Assembly: GCA_965221545.1 (NCBI GenBank)
Contig: OZ244901.1
Coordinates: 744,001 to 808,000, forward strand
DNA length: 64,000 nucleotides
Source: JAJEFO01 sp022819605
GTDB taxonomy: Bacteria; Pseudomonadota; Alphaproteobacteria; Rhodobacterales; Rhodobacteraceae
Direction: 5' to 3'
This document shows, one piece after another, positions 33,381-43,418 of this stretch (position 1 is the first letter of the stretch; the number at the start of each line of letters is the position of its first letter). The notes beneath the pieces were generated by a model. It was not told where the DNA came from and searched no databases. It saw nothing but the letters and a program-made list of their open reading frames with translations. A program made the position numbers and the translations under genes.

Positions 33381-34406
33381 GTGAACGAGCCGGATCCGAC
33401 TCTCCGTCCCGAAGCGAGACCCGAGGATGCGGATCGGGCGCTTCGGCCCAGATTGCTCGACGACTTCATCGGGCAAGCCGAAGCGAGGGCGAACCTGCGC
33501 GTGTTCATCGAGAGCGCGAAGCAGCGCGGCGAGGCAATGGACCATGCTCTGTTTCACGGGCCGCCAGGGCTGGGGAAGACGACTCTTGCGCGGATAATGG
33601 CGCGCGAACTCGGTGTCAATTTCCGCATGACTTCCGGGCCCGTTCTGGCAAAGGCGGGAGATCTTGCGGCGATCCTGACCAATCTCGATGCCCGCGATGT
33701 CCTTTTCATCGACGAGATTCACCGTTTGCATCCGGCTGTGGAAGAGGTGCTCTACCCCGCGATGGAGGATTTCGAGCTTGACCTCGTGATCGGCGAGGGG
33801 CCCGCCGCGAGGACAGTTCGAATCGAGTTGCAGCCCTTCACGCTCGTTGGCGCGACAACCCGCTTGGGACTTCTGACGACGCCCCTGCGCGACCGGTTCG
33901 GGATTCCCGTCCGGCTGCTGTTCTACTCGGACGACGAGCTTCACGAGATTGTCACGCGCGGCGCCCGCCTCATGGGTGTCGAGACCCGTGACGGCGGTGC
34001 TCGCGAGATCGCGCGCCGTGCCCGTGGCACTCCGAGAATTGCAGGCAGGCTGCTGCGGCGGGTCGTGGACTTCGCCGTCGTGGAATCGGACGGTCGACTT
34101 ACGCGCGAATTGGCTGACGGGGCATTGACCAGGCTTGGCGTCGACGGTCGAGGACTTGACGGCGCGGACAGGAAATACCTCACGTTGATCGCCGAAAACT
34201 ACCAAGGCGGACCCGTCGGTGCGGACACGATCTCGGCAGCGATGTCCGAGAGCAGGGATGCGATCGAAGAGGTCATCGAGCCGTACCTTCTGCAGCAGGG
34301 CTTGATCCAGAGAACGCCGCGAGGGCGGATGCTGACGGCCAATGCCTGGAAGCATCTGGGCCTTGCTCCCCCCGTTTCGTCCGGCCGCCAAGGTGTCCTG
34401 CTCTGA
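33381..34406 (+). CDS. ruvB: Holliday junction helicase RuvB
   Basis: A 341-residue AAA+ motor. The GTG at 33381 is preferred because CAGGAG lies eight bases before it and it gives the usual N-terminus (NEPDPTLRPEARPEDAD); an ATG at 33342 would add an atypical extension. Walker A is GPPGLGKTTLA, Walker B LFIDEIHRLH, sensor 1 VGATTRLGLL, and the C-terminal winged helix contains LLQQGLIQRTPRGR. Third gene of the ruvCAB operon. Confidence 0.95.
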   Translation: MNEPDPTLRPEARPEDADRALRPRLLDDFIGQAEARANLRVFIESAKQRGEAMDHALFHGPPGLGKTTLARIMARELGVNFRMTSGPVLAKAGDLAAILTNLDARDVLFIDEIHRLHPAVEEVLYPAMEDFELDLVIGEGPAARTVRIELQPFTLVGATTRLGLLTTPLRDRFGIPVRLLFYSDDELHEIVTRGARLMGVETRDGGAREIARRARGTPRIAGRLLRRVVDFAVVESDGRLTRELADGALTRLGVDGRGLDGADRKYLTLIAENYQGGPVGADTISAAMSESRDAIEEVIEPYLLQQGLIQRTPRGRMLTANAWKHLGLAPPVSSGRQGVLL

Positions 34407-34544
34407 GGCTTGTGCATCACGCGGTGCGGCCCACTTGCAGGCAAGGATCGGGCCACCGCCTTTGAGACGTGGCCCTGGATTGGCGAGGAATTGCGAGGAA
34501 CGTGACCGAGGCTTGAAGGGAGCCGCATGAGGTGAAGGAGTCGC

Positions 34545-34937
34545 ATGGCCCACTGTTTCAAGACCCGCGTCTACTACGAAGACACTGATCTCGCTGGCAT
34601 CGTCTACTATGCCAACTACCTGAAGTTCATCGAGCGCGCCCGGACCGAGTGGGTGCGCGAGAAGGGTGTCGACCAGTCGGTGCTGAAGGACGGATACGGC
34701 GTCGTGTTCGCGGTGCGCCGCATCGAAGCCGACTACCTGTCGCCGGCGCGGTTCGGTGATGACCTCATCGTAGAGACCCGCCTTTCGTCGCATTCGGGTG
34801 CGCGGATTGTACTGGTGCAGAACGTGTTGCGGGACGGAGAAACGCTGTTCGCCGCCAAGGTCACGCTCATTGCATTGGCCGAAGGCGGAAGAGCGGTCAG
34901 GTTTCCGGCGGAAGTTCGCCGACTCCTTGAATCGTGA
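34545..34937 (+). CDS. ybgC: YbgC-type acyl-CoA thioesterase of the Tol-Pal cluster
   Basis: A 130-residue hotdog-fold thioesterase. The catalytic region YYEDTDLAGIVYYANYLKFIERARTEW holds the conserved aspartate and tyrosine. The ATG follows GAAGGAG. It heads the tol-pal cluster as in many proteobacteria and may link lipid metabolism to the envelope machine. Confidence 0.93.
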   Translation: MAHCFKTRVYYEDTDLAGIVYYANYLKFIERARTEWVREKGVDQSVLKDGYGVVFAVRRIEADYLSPARFGDDLIVETRLSSHSGARIVLVQNVLRDGETLFAAKVTLIALAEGGRAVRFPAEVRRLLES

Positions 34938-35052
34938 TGAGTCTGAATCTTCGGATCAGCCCCGGCTTATTCCAATTTTCCTTACTTTGGGCTAATGTCC
35001 GGCCGCATGAGGTACCCGAAATATCGGGACTGGGCAGGAAGAGAGTCGAGTA

Positions 35053-35751
35053 ATGGAAACGGAAACCCTTGCGCTGGTGCAGGAGATGGAATTCTCCATG
35101 TGGGCGCTGTTTGCTCGTGCCACGATTGTCGTCAAGCTGGTGATGGTACTGCTTGTCCTTGCCTCTTTCTGGTGCTGGGCCGTCATCATCAACAAGCACG
35201 GGCAGTACTGGCGCGCACGGCGCGAAACGCAGAGGTTCGAGGCGTCCTTCTGGTCGGGCGAGCCGCTGGACACGCTCTACGACGCGCTGGGGCCGATTCC
35301 GTCGGGGCGAACCGAGCGTGTCTTTGTCGCTGGAATGACCGAGTGGAGGCGTTCGCACAAGGCGGACGGGGCGGCAATCGGCGGGGCGCATGCGCGGATC
35401 GACCGCTCAATGGACGTGGCGATCCAGAAAGAGGCTGAAGAGTTGCAGAAGGGCCTGCCGCTACTGGCGACGATTGGATCGACCGCCCCGTTCATCGGGC
35501 TGTTCGGCACGGTCTGGGGCATCATGTCGGCCTTCATCGAAATCGGGCAGCAGCAAAGCACGAATCTTGCCGTGGTCGCGCCCGGGATTGCCGAAGCGCT
35601 TCTTGCCACCGGCTTGGGCCTTCTTGCGGCGATTCCGGCGGTGATCTTCTACAACAAGCTATCCGCAGACAGCGGGCGCATCATTGCCGGCTACGAGAGT
35701 TTTGCCGACGAATTTGCCACCATACTGTCGCGCCAGTTGGACCAGAACTGA
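35053..35751 (+). CDS. tolQ: Tol-Pal system protein TolQ
   Basis: A 232-residue inner-membrane proton channel subunit with three transmembrane helices (first near residues 25-45, the others around LLATIGSTAPFIGLFGTVWGIM and VAPGIAEALLATGLGLLAAIPAVIFYN). With TolR it couples the proton motive force to TolA for outer membrane constriction during division. Its stop overlaps the tolR start (TGATG). Confidence 0.95.
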   Translation: METETLALVQEMEFSMWALFARATIVVKLVMVLLVLASFWCWAVIINKHGQYWRARRETQRFEASFWSGEPLDTLYDALGPIPSGRTERVFVAGMTEWRRSHKADGAAIGGAHARIDRSMDVAIQKEAEELQKGLPLLATIGSTAPFIGLFGTVWGIMSAFIEIGQQQSTNLAVVAPGIAEALLATGLGLLAAIPAVIFYNKLSADSGRIIAGYESFADEFATILSRQLDQN

Positions 35752-36212
35752 TGGGTGCCGAGGTCATTCAGAACGAGCGGACCGGCAACCGGCGCCGACG
35801 GAGGCGCGCAAGACCGATGTCCGAAATCAACGTCACGCCCTTCGTGGACGTGATGCTCGTGCTTCTGATCATATTCATGGTCGCTGCCCCGCTGCAGACG
35901 GTTGGCGTTCCCGTCGAACTCCCGAGGACTGCCGCGCAAGCGCTCGCAAGCGAGCAGGAGGAGCCGCTGACCGTCACGCTGACTGCGGATGGGGTCATCA
36001 TGATCCAGACGACTGAGGTTGCAAGCGAGGAGATCGTGCCACGTCTTCGCGCCGTCCTGAGCGAACGGGCATCCAGGCGCGTTTTCATCCGGGCTGACGG
36101 CGCGATCCCGTACGCCCGCGTCGTGCAGGTCATGGGAGCGCTCAATGCGGCGGGCATCACTGATATCGGGCTCGTGACCGACATGGGCGGGCCGAGGCTT
36201 GGAGGCGGGTGA
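35751..36212 (+). CDS. tolR: Tol-Pal system protein TolR
   Basis: A 153-residue ExbD/TolR protein: basic cytoplasmic start, one helix beginning NVTPFVDVMLVLLIIFMVAAP with the proton-carrying Asp33, and a periplasmic domain ending with the ADGAIPYARVVQVMGALNAAGITDIGLVT block. It lies between tolQ and tolA, overlapping both. Confidence 0.95.
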   Translation: MGAEVIQNERTGNRRRRRRARPMSEINVTPFVDVMLVLLIIFMVAAPLQTVGVPVELPRTAAQALASEQEEPLTVTLTADGVIMIQTTEVASEEIVPRLRAVLSERASRRVFIRADGAIPYARVVQVMGALNAAGITDIGLVTDMGGPRLGGG

Positions 36213-37305
36213 GGCAGGATTGCGCTGGAGCTGGTACATTTCGGGTGCGGGTCACATCGCATTCATCCTGGCGGTGTTCTTTGCCCGACCTCTGGCCAGC
36301 GACCGGCAATCCGAGGTCGTGATCTTGTCGGAAGTGGCAATCCTCTCCGAACAGGAATTCGCGGCGTTGCTCCCGCCCGGCGCCGCACCGCAGACGCAGA
36401 CCGATGCGCCTGCAGTGGTTGCGCCCGAAGAGGACGAGGCGCCAGGGTCCCTGACGGCGGTTGCGGCGATTGAACTGTCCACGCCCAATCCGGTGGCAGC
36501 CCCGGAGGATCCCGACGTGCCGGAATTTGAAATCGATCAGCCCGCCTTGGGGGCGGAGATTGATGACAGCGCGCCGACACCGCTCCTGCCGCCGTCAGAC
36601 ATCGACGGCACGAGCGTTCAGCCTGATCAGGTTGCAGCGCCTGCTCCCCGCGTCGCGCCGGTGCCGCAACTAGCGCCGCCGCCCGAGGCGGAAACCGGGG
36701 CAGACCTGATCGAGGCTAGCGTTCCCGACGCCGAAGCCCCGCCGGAGCTGGTCGTGGAGGACGACGCTCCGCAGGCGCCGAAGGAGGCAAGCGACCGCAT
36801 TGTCACCGAGGCCGAAGAGGAGGAGTCCTATGCCGTTGCCAGTTCCATGCGGCCACGATCACGGCCTTCGCGTCCTCCAAGCCCTGAACCCGTCGTGCCG
36901 GACGAGCCCCCGCGCGAATTCGAGACCGTGGCCGCACTCGCCGAGGCGGACTCTGATTCCCAACAGGTGGCGCCGCGCGGCCCGCCCCTGACCGGCGGCG
37001 AAAAGGAGGCATTCGGCCTCGCTGTCGGGAATTGCTGGAATGTCGGAAGCCTGTCGACCAGCGCGCGTGCGACGAAGGTTGTCGTGGCCTTTGACATGCA
37101 GCGGAACGGCGTGCCCGTCACGGATTCGATCAGAATGGTCGACTTTGCTGACGGCAGCGAGGCGGATGCAGGCCGGGCGTTCGAGGCCGCACGACGCGCC
37201 ATAATTCGCTGTGGCACGAAGGGATTCCAGCTTCCGATCGAAAAATATGACCAGTGGCGCGAAGTAGAAGCAACCTTTAATGCAGAAGGGATGCAGTTCC
37301 GATGA
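36199..37305 (+). CDS. tolA: Tol-Pal system protein TolA
   Basis: A 368-residue protein with an N-terminal helix (YISGAGHIAFILAVFFA), a long Pro/Glu/Ala-rich low-complexity linker (about residues 50-270) and a C-terminal TolA domain (NCWNVGSLSTSARATKVVVAFDMQRNG, CGTKGFQLPIEKYDQW). No ATG exists near the expected start; the frame opens with a TTG at 36199 inside tolR and another TTG at 36220, so translation probably depends on coupling to tolR. The linker is proline-rich rather than the Lys/Ala helix of E. coli TolA. Confidence 0.88.
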   Translation: MEAGEAGLRWSWYISGAGHIAFILAVFFARPLASDRQSEVVILSEVAILSEQEFAALLPPGAAPQTQTDAPAVVAPEEDEAPGSLTAVAAIELSTPNPVAAPEDPDVPEFEIDQPALGAEIDDSAPTPLLPPSDIDGTSVQPDQVAAPAPRVAPVPQLAPPPEAETGADLIEASVPDAEAPPELVVEDDAPQAPKEASDRIVTEAEEEESYAVASSMRPRSRPSRPPSPEPVVPDEPPREFETVAALAEADSDSQQVAPRGPPLTGGEKEAFGLAVGNCWNVGSLSTSARATKVVVAFDMQRNGVPVTDSIRMVDFADGSEADAGRAFEAARRAIIRCGTKGFQLPIEKYDQWREVEATFNAEGMQFR

Positions 37306-38627
37306 CGCAAATTCTCATTTCACTCGCCCTTGCTTTCACGTTTGGGACACAGGCGCTGGCGCAGGGTCGCACCGGACCGTTGCGGATCGAAATCACTGAA
37401 GGCGTGATCGAGCCGGTGGTGATCGCGGTGGCGCCTTTCCTTGCCGAAAACTCCGCTGCCGAGGAGTACGCAACGCGGATCACGGAAGTGGTGGCAAGAG
37501 ATCTCGTTGGAACCGGCCTGTTCCGGGATGTCCCGCATGCAGCCTATGTCAGCCAGGTGACGGATTTTGACGCTCCGGTGGCCTATCCGGACTGGAAAGC
37601 AATCAACGTGGAGGCGCTGGTCGTTGGGTCTGTCACGCTCGCCTCCGACGGGCGGCTTCTTGCCAAGTTCCGTCCCTTCGACGTCTTTGCCGACGCGCCG
37701 CTCGGCAGCGGACTGCAGTTCGCGGGGCCACCGGAAAGCTGGCGGCGCGTGGCGCACAAGATTGCGGACCAGGTCTATTCGCGAATTACCGGTGAAGGCG
37801 GGTATTTTGACAGCCGCGTTGTATTCGTGGAAGCGACGGGTCCCAAGGGCAACCGCCAGAAACGACTCGCGATCATGGACTTTGACGGCGAAAACGTGCG
37901 TTACCTGACGGATGCATCGTCAATCGTTCTTGCGCCCCGGTTTTCGCCCAGGGGCGACAGGATACTGTTCACGAGCTACGAGTCCGGTTTCCCGCAAATA
38001 TATGAACTCACGGTCGGCCAAGTCGAGAGGACGCCACTGGCCATAGACGCCGAATCAATGACGTTCGCACCCCGCTACGCGCCGGACGGTCGAACCGTGG
38101 TCTATTCCGAGGCGCGCCGCGGGAACACCGACATCTACACTCTTGACGTCGCGACACAGCGACGTACCCGGCTGACATCTGCTCCTTCGATCGAGACCGC
38201 TCCGTCGTTTTCGCCGGACGGACGCCAGATCGTTTTCGAAAGCGACAGGTCCGGCAACCAGCAACTCTACGTGATGCCGACCACTGGCGGCCAGCCCCGA
38301 AGAATCAGTTTTGGGCCGGGGCGCTACGGCACGCCGGTCTGGTCGCCAAGAGGCGACTTCATCGCGTTCACCAAGCAGAATGCAGGTCGCTTCCATATCG
38401 GCGTGATGCGCGCGGACGGTTCTGCCGAAAGGCTCCTGACGGCATCCTTCCTCGACGAGGGACCGACTTGGTCACCGAATGGCCGGGTGTTGATGTTCAC
38501 GCGCGAGAGTGCCGGGGCCGAAGGCAGGCCGGCGCTTTTTTCCGTGGACATATCCGGACGCAATCTCAGGCGGGTGCCCACCGAGACGGCGGCATCCGAT
38601 CCGGCGTGGTCGCCGCTCCTCCCATGA
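37302..38627 (+). CDS. tolB: Tol-Pal system beta-propeller protein TolB
   Basis: A 441-residue periplasmic protein. A signal peptide (MTQILISLALAFTFGTQALAQ) precedes the alpha/beta domain. The propeller shows repeated FSPRGDRILFTS, YAPDGRTVVYSE, FSPDGRQIVFESDRSG, WSPRGDFIAFTK and WSPNGRVLMFTRE blades. It links TolA and Pal. The start overlaps the tolA stop (ATGA). Confidence 0.95.
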   Translation: MTQILISLALAFTFGTQALAQGRTGPLRIEITEGVIEPVVIAVAPFLAENSAAEEYATRITEVVARDLVGTGLFRDVPHAAYVSQVTDFDAPVAYPDWKAINVEALVVGSVTLASDGRLLAKFRPFDVFADAPLGSGLQFAGPPESWRRVAHKIADQVYSRITGEGGYFDSRVVFVEATGPKGNRQKRLAIMDFDGENVRYLTDASSIVLAPRFSPRGDRILFTSYESGFPQIYELTVGQVERTPLAIDAESMTFAPRYAPDGRTVVYSEARRGNTDIYTLDVATQRRTRLTSAPSIETAPSFSPDGRQIVFESDRSGNQQLYVMPTTGGQPRRISFGPGRYGTPVWSPRGDFIAFTKQNAGRFHIGVMRADGSAERLLTASFLDEGPTWSPNGRVLMFTRESAGAEGRPALFSVDISGRNLRRVPTETAASDPAWSPLLP

Positions 38628-38768
38628 AGGGTACGGAGCCCTGCGCAAGGACCGTTTGCGCCGGGTTCAATAGTCGTGCCGACACCGTGAGGCGTGGCCT
38701 GTTTCCGTTGCCTTTGTCGATAGGTCATGTATGACGCAAGGAGCAAAAAAACAGTCGCAGGTGATCCA

Positions 38769-39263
38769 ATGCCGCTCTTCAGATCTTTACTTGTCGTCTT
38801 CATGGCCCTCGGTGCCTGCAGCCAGGCCGATCGTTTCGGCCCAGGCGCAACCGGTTCCGGTGCAACCGGTGCGCTGGGCTCGGTCGATGACCCTCAGTCA
38901 GCCGCCTATTTCAGCGCGACCATCGGCGACCGCGTGCTCTTTGCCGTGGATCAGTCCACGCTCACGCCGACGGCGCGCGCCACGCTTGACGGCCAGGCCG
39001 AGTGGCTCATGGCGAACGCTGAATACACCGCCCTCATTGAAGGCCACGCGGACGAGCAGGGCACCCAGGCCTATAACCTCGCCCTCGGTGCCCGGCGGGC
39101 GTCAACGGTGCAGAACTACCTGATCTCGCAGGGGATCGACCCAACGCGCTTGCAAACCATCAGCTACGGCAAGGAGCGTCCGATCGAGATCTGCTCGGAG
39201 GAGGCCTGTTACATGCAGAACCGCCGTGCCGTGACCGTGCTGAGCATAGGTGCCGGCGTCTGA
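38769..39263 (+). CDS. pal: Peptidoglycan-associated lipoprotein Pal
   Basis: A 164-residue outer-membrane lipoprotein. The ATG at 38769 gives a signal peptide with lipobox LGAC. The OmpA-type domain includes RVLFAVDQSTLTPTARATLDGQAEWL and GHADEQGTQAYNLALGARRA, binding peptidoglycan. Between tolB and cpoB as usual. Confidence 0.95.
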   Translation: MPLFRSLLVVFMALGACSQADRFGPGATGSGATGALGSVDDPQSAAYFSATIGDRVLFAVDQSTLTPTARATLDGQAEWLMANAEYTALIEGHADEQGTQAYNLALGARRASTVQNYLISQGIDPTRLQTISYGKERPIEICSEEACYMQNRRAVTVLSIGAGV

Positions 39264-39276
39264 AGGAGATCGCCTT

Positions 39277-40128
39277 ATGCGCGCCCTGCTTGCCGCCGCC
39301 TTGCTTCTCGCTGCGCCCGCCGCCGCGCAGGACCGGGAACAGACTCTTGCCGACATTCGGCAGGAACTGACCGTGCTCTTTGTCGAGATGCAGCGGCTGC
39401 ACCGCGAACTTTCGACCACCGGCGCACCTGAAGGGCAACTCGCAAGCACCAACGCTCTCGAGCGCCTTGACGAGATGGAAACGGAGGTTCGGCGTCTGAC
39501 GGCAGCTTCCGAGCAGCTGGCGAACCGCGTCCAGTCGATCGTCGCCGATGGCACGAACCGGATCGGCGACCTCGAATTCCGCCTGTGCGAACTGGAAGCG
39601 GATTGCGACATCGCAAGCCTTGGTGAAACCACGACGTTGGGCGGATCCCTGTCCGAAGAGCCCGAGCCGGACGAGGTCGCGACCGTCACCCAAGCCGACA
39701 GCGGATTCTCGATCGACATGATCGACACCGGCGGCGTGGAATTGGCGCATGCCGAAAGGGCAGACTTTGATCGTGCCAAGGCCAGTTTCGATCAGGGAGA
39801 ATTCCAGACTGCGGCCGAGCAGTTTCGAGTCTTCACCGAGACCTATCAAGGCGGACCGCTTGCGGGGGTCGCGCATCTGCTGCGTGGCGAAGCCTTGTCG
39901 GAGCTTGGCATGACGTCTGATGCCGCGCGCGCTTACCTGGAGAGCTATTCGGGCACACCGGACGGCCCCACGGCTCCGGTCGCCCTCTTGAAGCTTGGCC
40001 TCTCTCTCGACCGGCTGGGACAGGGGCCGGAGGCCTGCATCACGCTCTCCGAGGTCACGCTCCGGTTTCCAGGGACGGATGCGTCCGTTGATGCGCTGCA
40101 GGCGCGGACCGGCATGTCGTGTCCGTGA
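39277..40128 (+). CDS. cpoB: Cell division coordinator CpoB (YbgF)
   Basis: A 283-residue periplasmic protein. The ATG at 39277 follows GAAGGAGAT and starts a signal peptide (cleaved near PAAAQD). A coiled coil (about residues 20-110) is followed by a linker and C-terminal TPRs (DFDRAKASFDQGEFQTAAEQFRVF onwards). It coordinates the Tol machine with peptidoglycan synthesis. Overlaps tilS. Confidence 0.92.
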   Translation: MRALLAAALLLAAPAAAQDREQTLADIRQELTVLFVEMQRLHRELSTTGAPEGQLASTNALERLDEMETEVRRLTAASEQLANRVQSIVADGTNRIGDLEFRLCELEADCDIASLGETTTLGGSLSEEPEPDEVATVTQADSGFSIDMIDTGGVELAHAERADFDRAKASFDQGEFQTAAEQFRVFTETYQGGPLAGVAHLLRGEALSELGMTSDAARAYLESYSGTPDGPTAPVALLKLGLSLDRLGQGPEACITLSEVTLRFPGTDASVDALQARTGMSCP

Positions 40129-41405
40129 ATCACGAAGCTGCCGCATTCGACGAATTGATCAGGAAATTGGCGGGCTTGCCCTTCGCGTGGGATCGGCCAA
40201 GGCGGCTGGGCGTGGCCGTGTCCGGTGGCAGTGATTCGATGGCCTGCCTTGACGTGATGCTTTGGCATGGTCGCGATCTGGAATTTCCGGTTGAAGCCGT
40301 GACCGTCGACCACGGGCTTCGCCCGGAGGCGCCTGGCGAGATTGAGGTCGTTGCCGGCCATTGCGCCGAGAACGGCATTCCTCACACTGTGCTGACATGG
40401 AAATGGAGTGGATCCGGCAACCTTCAGGCGGAGGCACGCGAGGCTCGCTATCGTCTCATCAGCGACTGGGCGCGCAGCTCGGACATCGACCAGGTTGCCC
40501 TCGGTCATACGCGTGACGATGTTGCGGAGACATTCCTCATGCGATTGGCGAGGAAAGCCGGTGTCGACGGGCTCTCAGAGATGGACCACCGATTCACGCG
40601 GCATGGCACGACGTGGATCCGTCCGATGCTCGACCACGGGCGCGAGGAGTGGCGAGAATATCTTGGGCGCAGGGACATTTCGTGGATAGAGGATCCTTCC
40701 AACGACGATCCGAAATTCGAGCGGGTGCGCGCCCGGAACAGACTGAGAGCCCTTGCGAAACTGGGCATCGATGCAGGCACACTGGCTGAAGTCGCCAGGA
40801 ACATGAGCGCGGCCCGGGAAGCGCTGGAGCACTACGTTTGCCATGAGGCCGCCCGGATGGCATCGGAAGAGAACGGCGACGTGATCCTTGCGGCAGGCAC
40901 GCATTCGGGAGAGCATGGCGTTCCGCGCGAGATCCTGTTCCGCTTGCGTCGCCGCGCACTGGTTTGGGTCGGCGGGGCACAGTATCCGCCACGTTCCGAC
41001 GCGATGCTTGAACTGGATCATGCGCTGCAGGAAAACGGCAGGCACACGCTGGCGGGCTGCATCATCACGCGCGGGTCCGGTGGCGACGACACTGCGGCCG
41101 CTTGGCGCATCTCGCGAGAATTCAATGCGGTGAAGGATGTTTTCGGGCCTACCGACCAGCCATGGGACGGCCGCTGGATCCTGGAAGGTCCGCACGCGGA
41201 CGATCTCGAGGTGCGTGCGCTAGGCGAGGCTGTCAAGGATACGCCTTGGCGCGACACCGGGATGCCGCGTCAGAGCCTTCTTTCATCACCCGCGATCTGG
41301 AGGCGTGCAACCCTTGTGGCTGCGCCTGTTGCCGGCCTTGCCGACCAATGGACCGCGAAGGCAACGGGTCGCGGCAATTTCGACGAATTTCTGCAATCCC
41401 GTTGA
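40119..41405 (+). CDS. tilS: tRNA(Ile)-lysidine synthase
   Basis: A 428-residue N-type ATP pyrophosphatase that modifies the CAU anticodon of tRNA-Ile. The P-loop is VAVSGGSDSMACLDVM; GHTRDDVAETFLMRLAR and the basic RNA-contact region KFERVRARNRLR follow. Starts are GTG only: 40119, or 40125 which overlaps the cpoB stop as GTGA. The tilS-ftsH order next to the tol cluster is conserved in the group. Confidence 0.93.
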   Translation: MSVNHEAAAFDELIRKLAGLPFAWDRPRRLGVAVSGGSDSMACLDVMLWHGRDLEFPVEAVTVDHGLRPEAPGEIEVVAGHCAENGIPHTVLTWKWSGSGNLQAEAREARYRLISDWARSSDIDQVALGHTRDDVAETFLMRLARKAGVDGLSEMDHRFTRHGTTWIRPMLDHGREEWREYLGRRDISWIEDPSNDDPKFERVRARNRLRALAKLGIDAGTLAEVARNMSAAREALEHYVCHEAARMASEENGDVILAAGTHSGEHGVPREILFRLRRRALVWVGGAQYPPRSDAMLELDHALQENGRHTLAGCIITRGSGGDDTAAAWRISREFNAVKDVFGPTDQPWDGRWILEGPHADDLEVRALGEAVKDTPWRDTGMPRQSLLSSPAIWRRATLVAAPVAGLADQWTAKATGRGNFDEFLQSR

Positions 41406-41486
41406 AGAATCCGCCCTGATTGCTATTTGACTTGGAAACCGAACGAATCTGTATGGTCCGCAACGACTTGCCCGAGGGAGCTTCCG

Positions 41487-43418
41487 TTGACCAATATGCG
41501 CAACATCGCCTTCTGGATTGTCCTGTTCCTGCTTGTGCTGGCACTGTTCAATCTCGTTTCGGGAGGCCAGCCCAGCCTGAACAACACGACGGTCAGCTAT
41601 TCCGAATTCGTTGACCGGGTTTCGGACGGCAGCGTAACGGCCGCGACGATCGATGGCGAAAAGATCACCTTCCGCGGCGGCGACGGCCGCGAATACGTGA
41701 CGATCCAGCCTGAAGGTGCGGAAACCACGGAACTCCTGGTCAGCAACAACGTGTCCTTCGACGCCAAGCCGCAGAAGCAGTCGAGCTTCATGGCGATCTT
41801 CTGGTCGTTCCTGCCATTCCTCCTGCTGATCGGAGTCTGGATCTATTTCATGAACCGGATGCAGGGCGGCGGACGCGGCGGAGCCATGGGGTTCGGGAAG
41901 TCGCGCGCCAAGCTTCTGACCGAGAAGCACGGTCGCGTCACGTTCGATGACGTGGCCGGGATCGACGAAGCCAAGGAAGAGCTCGAGGAAATCGTGGAGT
42001 TTCTGCGCAATCCGCAGAAATTCTCTCGGCTTGGGGGAAAGATCCCCAAGGGCGCGCTCCTGGTTGGTCCGCCGGGCACCGGCAAGACGCTGTTGGCGCG
42101 CGCCATTGCGGGCGAGGCCGGGGTTCCGTTTTTCACGATCTCCGGATCCGACTTTGTCGAGATGTTCGTGGGCGTTGGTGCCAGTCGCGTCCGTGACATG
42201 TTCGAGCAGGCAAAGAAAAACGCGCCGTGCATTGTATTCATCGACGAGATCGACGCCGTGGGTCGCAGCCGTGGCATTGGATATGGCGGCGGCAATGACG
42301 AGCGGGAGCAGACGCTGAACCAGCTTCTGGTCGAAATGGACGGGTTCGAAGCGAACGAGGGGATCATCATAGTCGCGGCGACGAACCGTCCCGACGTACT
42401 CGATCCGGCGCTCCTGCGTCCGGGCCGCTTTGACCGGCAGGTGCAGGTGCCCAACCCCGACATCAAGGGCCGCGAGAAGATACTTGGCGTGCATGCCCGC
42501 AAGATTCCCTTGGGTCCGGACGTCGACCTTCGCATCATCGCGCGCGGCACTCCCGGCTTTTCCGGGGCAGATCTCGCGAATCTCGTGAACGAGGCGGCGT
42601 TGATGGCGGCCCGCGTCGGTCGGCGCTTCGTCACGATGGACGACTTCGAGAACGCCAAGGACAAGGTCATGATGGGTGCCGAGCGGCGTTCCATGGTCAT
42701 GACGGAGGAAGAAAAGAAGCTGACCGCCTATCATGAGGCCGGACACGCCATCGTGGGTCTTAATGTTCCGCAGCACGATCCAATACACAAGGCCACCATC
42801 ATTCCACGGGGCCGTGCGCTCGGCCTCGTGTTGAGCTTGCCGGAACGGGACCAGCTCTCAGTCACGTTCAGGAAGTACAAGTCGAAGATCGCCATGGCAA
42901 TGGGAGGTCGCGCTGCCGAGGAGCTGATTTTTGGAAAGGACGACATCACCAGCGGCGCCGCATCCGACATTCAGCAGGCAAGCAAGATCGCGCGGGCAAT
43001 GGTGACCCAATTTGGCTTTGCGGACGAGCTGGGCATGGTCGACTATTCCTATGAGCAGCAAGCCTATCTTGGTACTTTCCAGTCCGGCCAGACCCATTCA
43101 GAGGAAATGCAGAAGCGCATCGACGAAAAGGTGAAGGAACTTGTCGATGAGGGATACGAAACTGCCAGAAAGATCCTAGACAAGAAAATGGGCGAGCTAG
43201 AGCGCCTCGCTCAGGGACTGCTGGAATACGAAACGCTCACAGGCAGCGAAATCACGAACGTGATCGAAGGCAAGCCGTTGAAGCGTGCCGACGATGATGA
43301 AGACGATTCGACCGATGCGAGCGGCACGGCGAGCGTCACGGACATTCCCAAGACGCGACCACGCAAAAGGTCTGGGGACGGCAAGGAACCGGATCTCGAG
43401 CCGGAACCGACGGCCTAG
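41487..43418 (+). CDS. ftsH: ATP-dependent zinc metalloprotease FtsH
   Basis: A 643-residue membrane protease. The TTG at 41487 is preferred because GAGGGAG lies seven bases before it and it gives the family start (TNMRNIAFWIVLFLLV); an ATG three codons later is the alternative. Two N-terminal helices flank a periplasmic domain. Walker A GPPGTGKT (194-201), Walker B IVFIDEIDAVG, pore FVEMFVG, and zinc-binding HEAGH (416-420) are intact. It degrades misassembled membrane proteins and LpxC-type regulators. The acidic C-terminal tail is low complexity. Confidence 0.95.
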   Translation: MTNMRNIAFWIVLFLLVLALFNLVSGGQPSLNNTTVSYSEFVDRVSDGSVTAATIDGEKITFRGGDGREYVTIQPEGAETTELLVSNNVSFDAKPQKQSSFMAIFWSFLPFLLLIGVWIYFMNRMQGGGRGGAMGFGKSRAKLLTEKHGRVTFDDVAGIDEAKEELEEIVEFLRNPQKFSRLGGKIPKGALLVGPPGTGKTLLARAIAGEAGVPFFTISGSDFVEMFVGVGASRVRDMFEQAKKNAPCIVFIDEIDAVGRSRGIGYGGGNDEREQTLNQLLVEMDGFEANEGIIIVAATNRPDVLDPALLRPGRFDRQVQVPNPDIKGREKILGVHARKIPLGPDVDLRIIARGTPGFSGADLANLVNEAALMAARVGRRFVTMDDFENAKDKVMMGAERRSMVMTEEEKKLTAYHEAGHAIVGLNVPQHDPIHKATIIPRGRALGLVLSLPERDQLSVTFRKYKSKIAMAMGGRAAEELIFGKDDITSGAASDIQQASKIARAMVTQFGFADELGMVDYSYEQQAYLGTFQSGQTHSEEMQKRIDEKVKELVDEGYETARKILDKKMGELERLAQGLLEYETLTGSEITNVIEGKPLKRADDDEDDSTDASGTASVTDIPKTRPRKRSGDGKEPDLEPEPTA

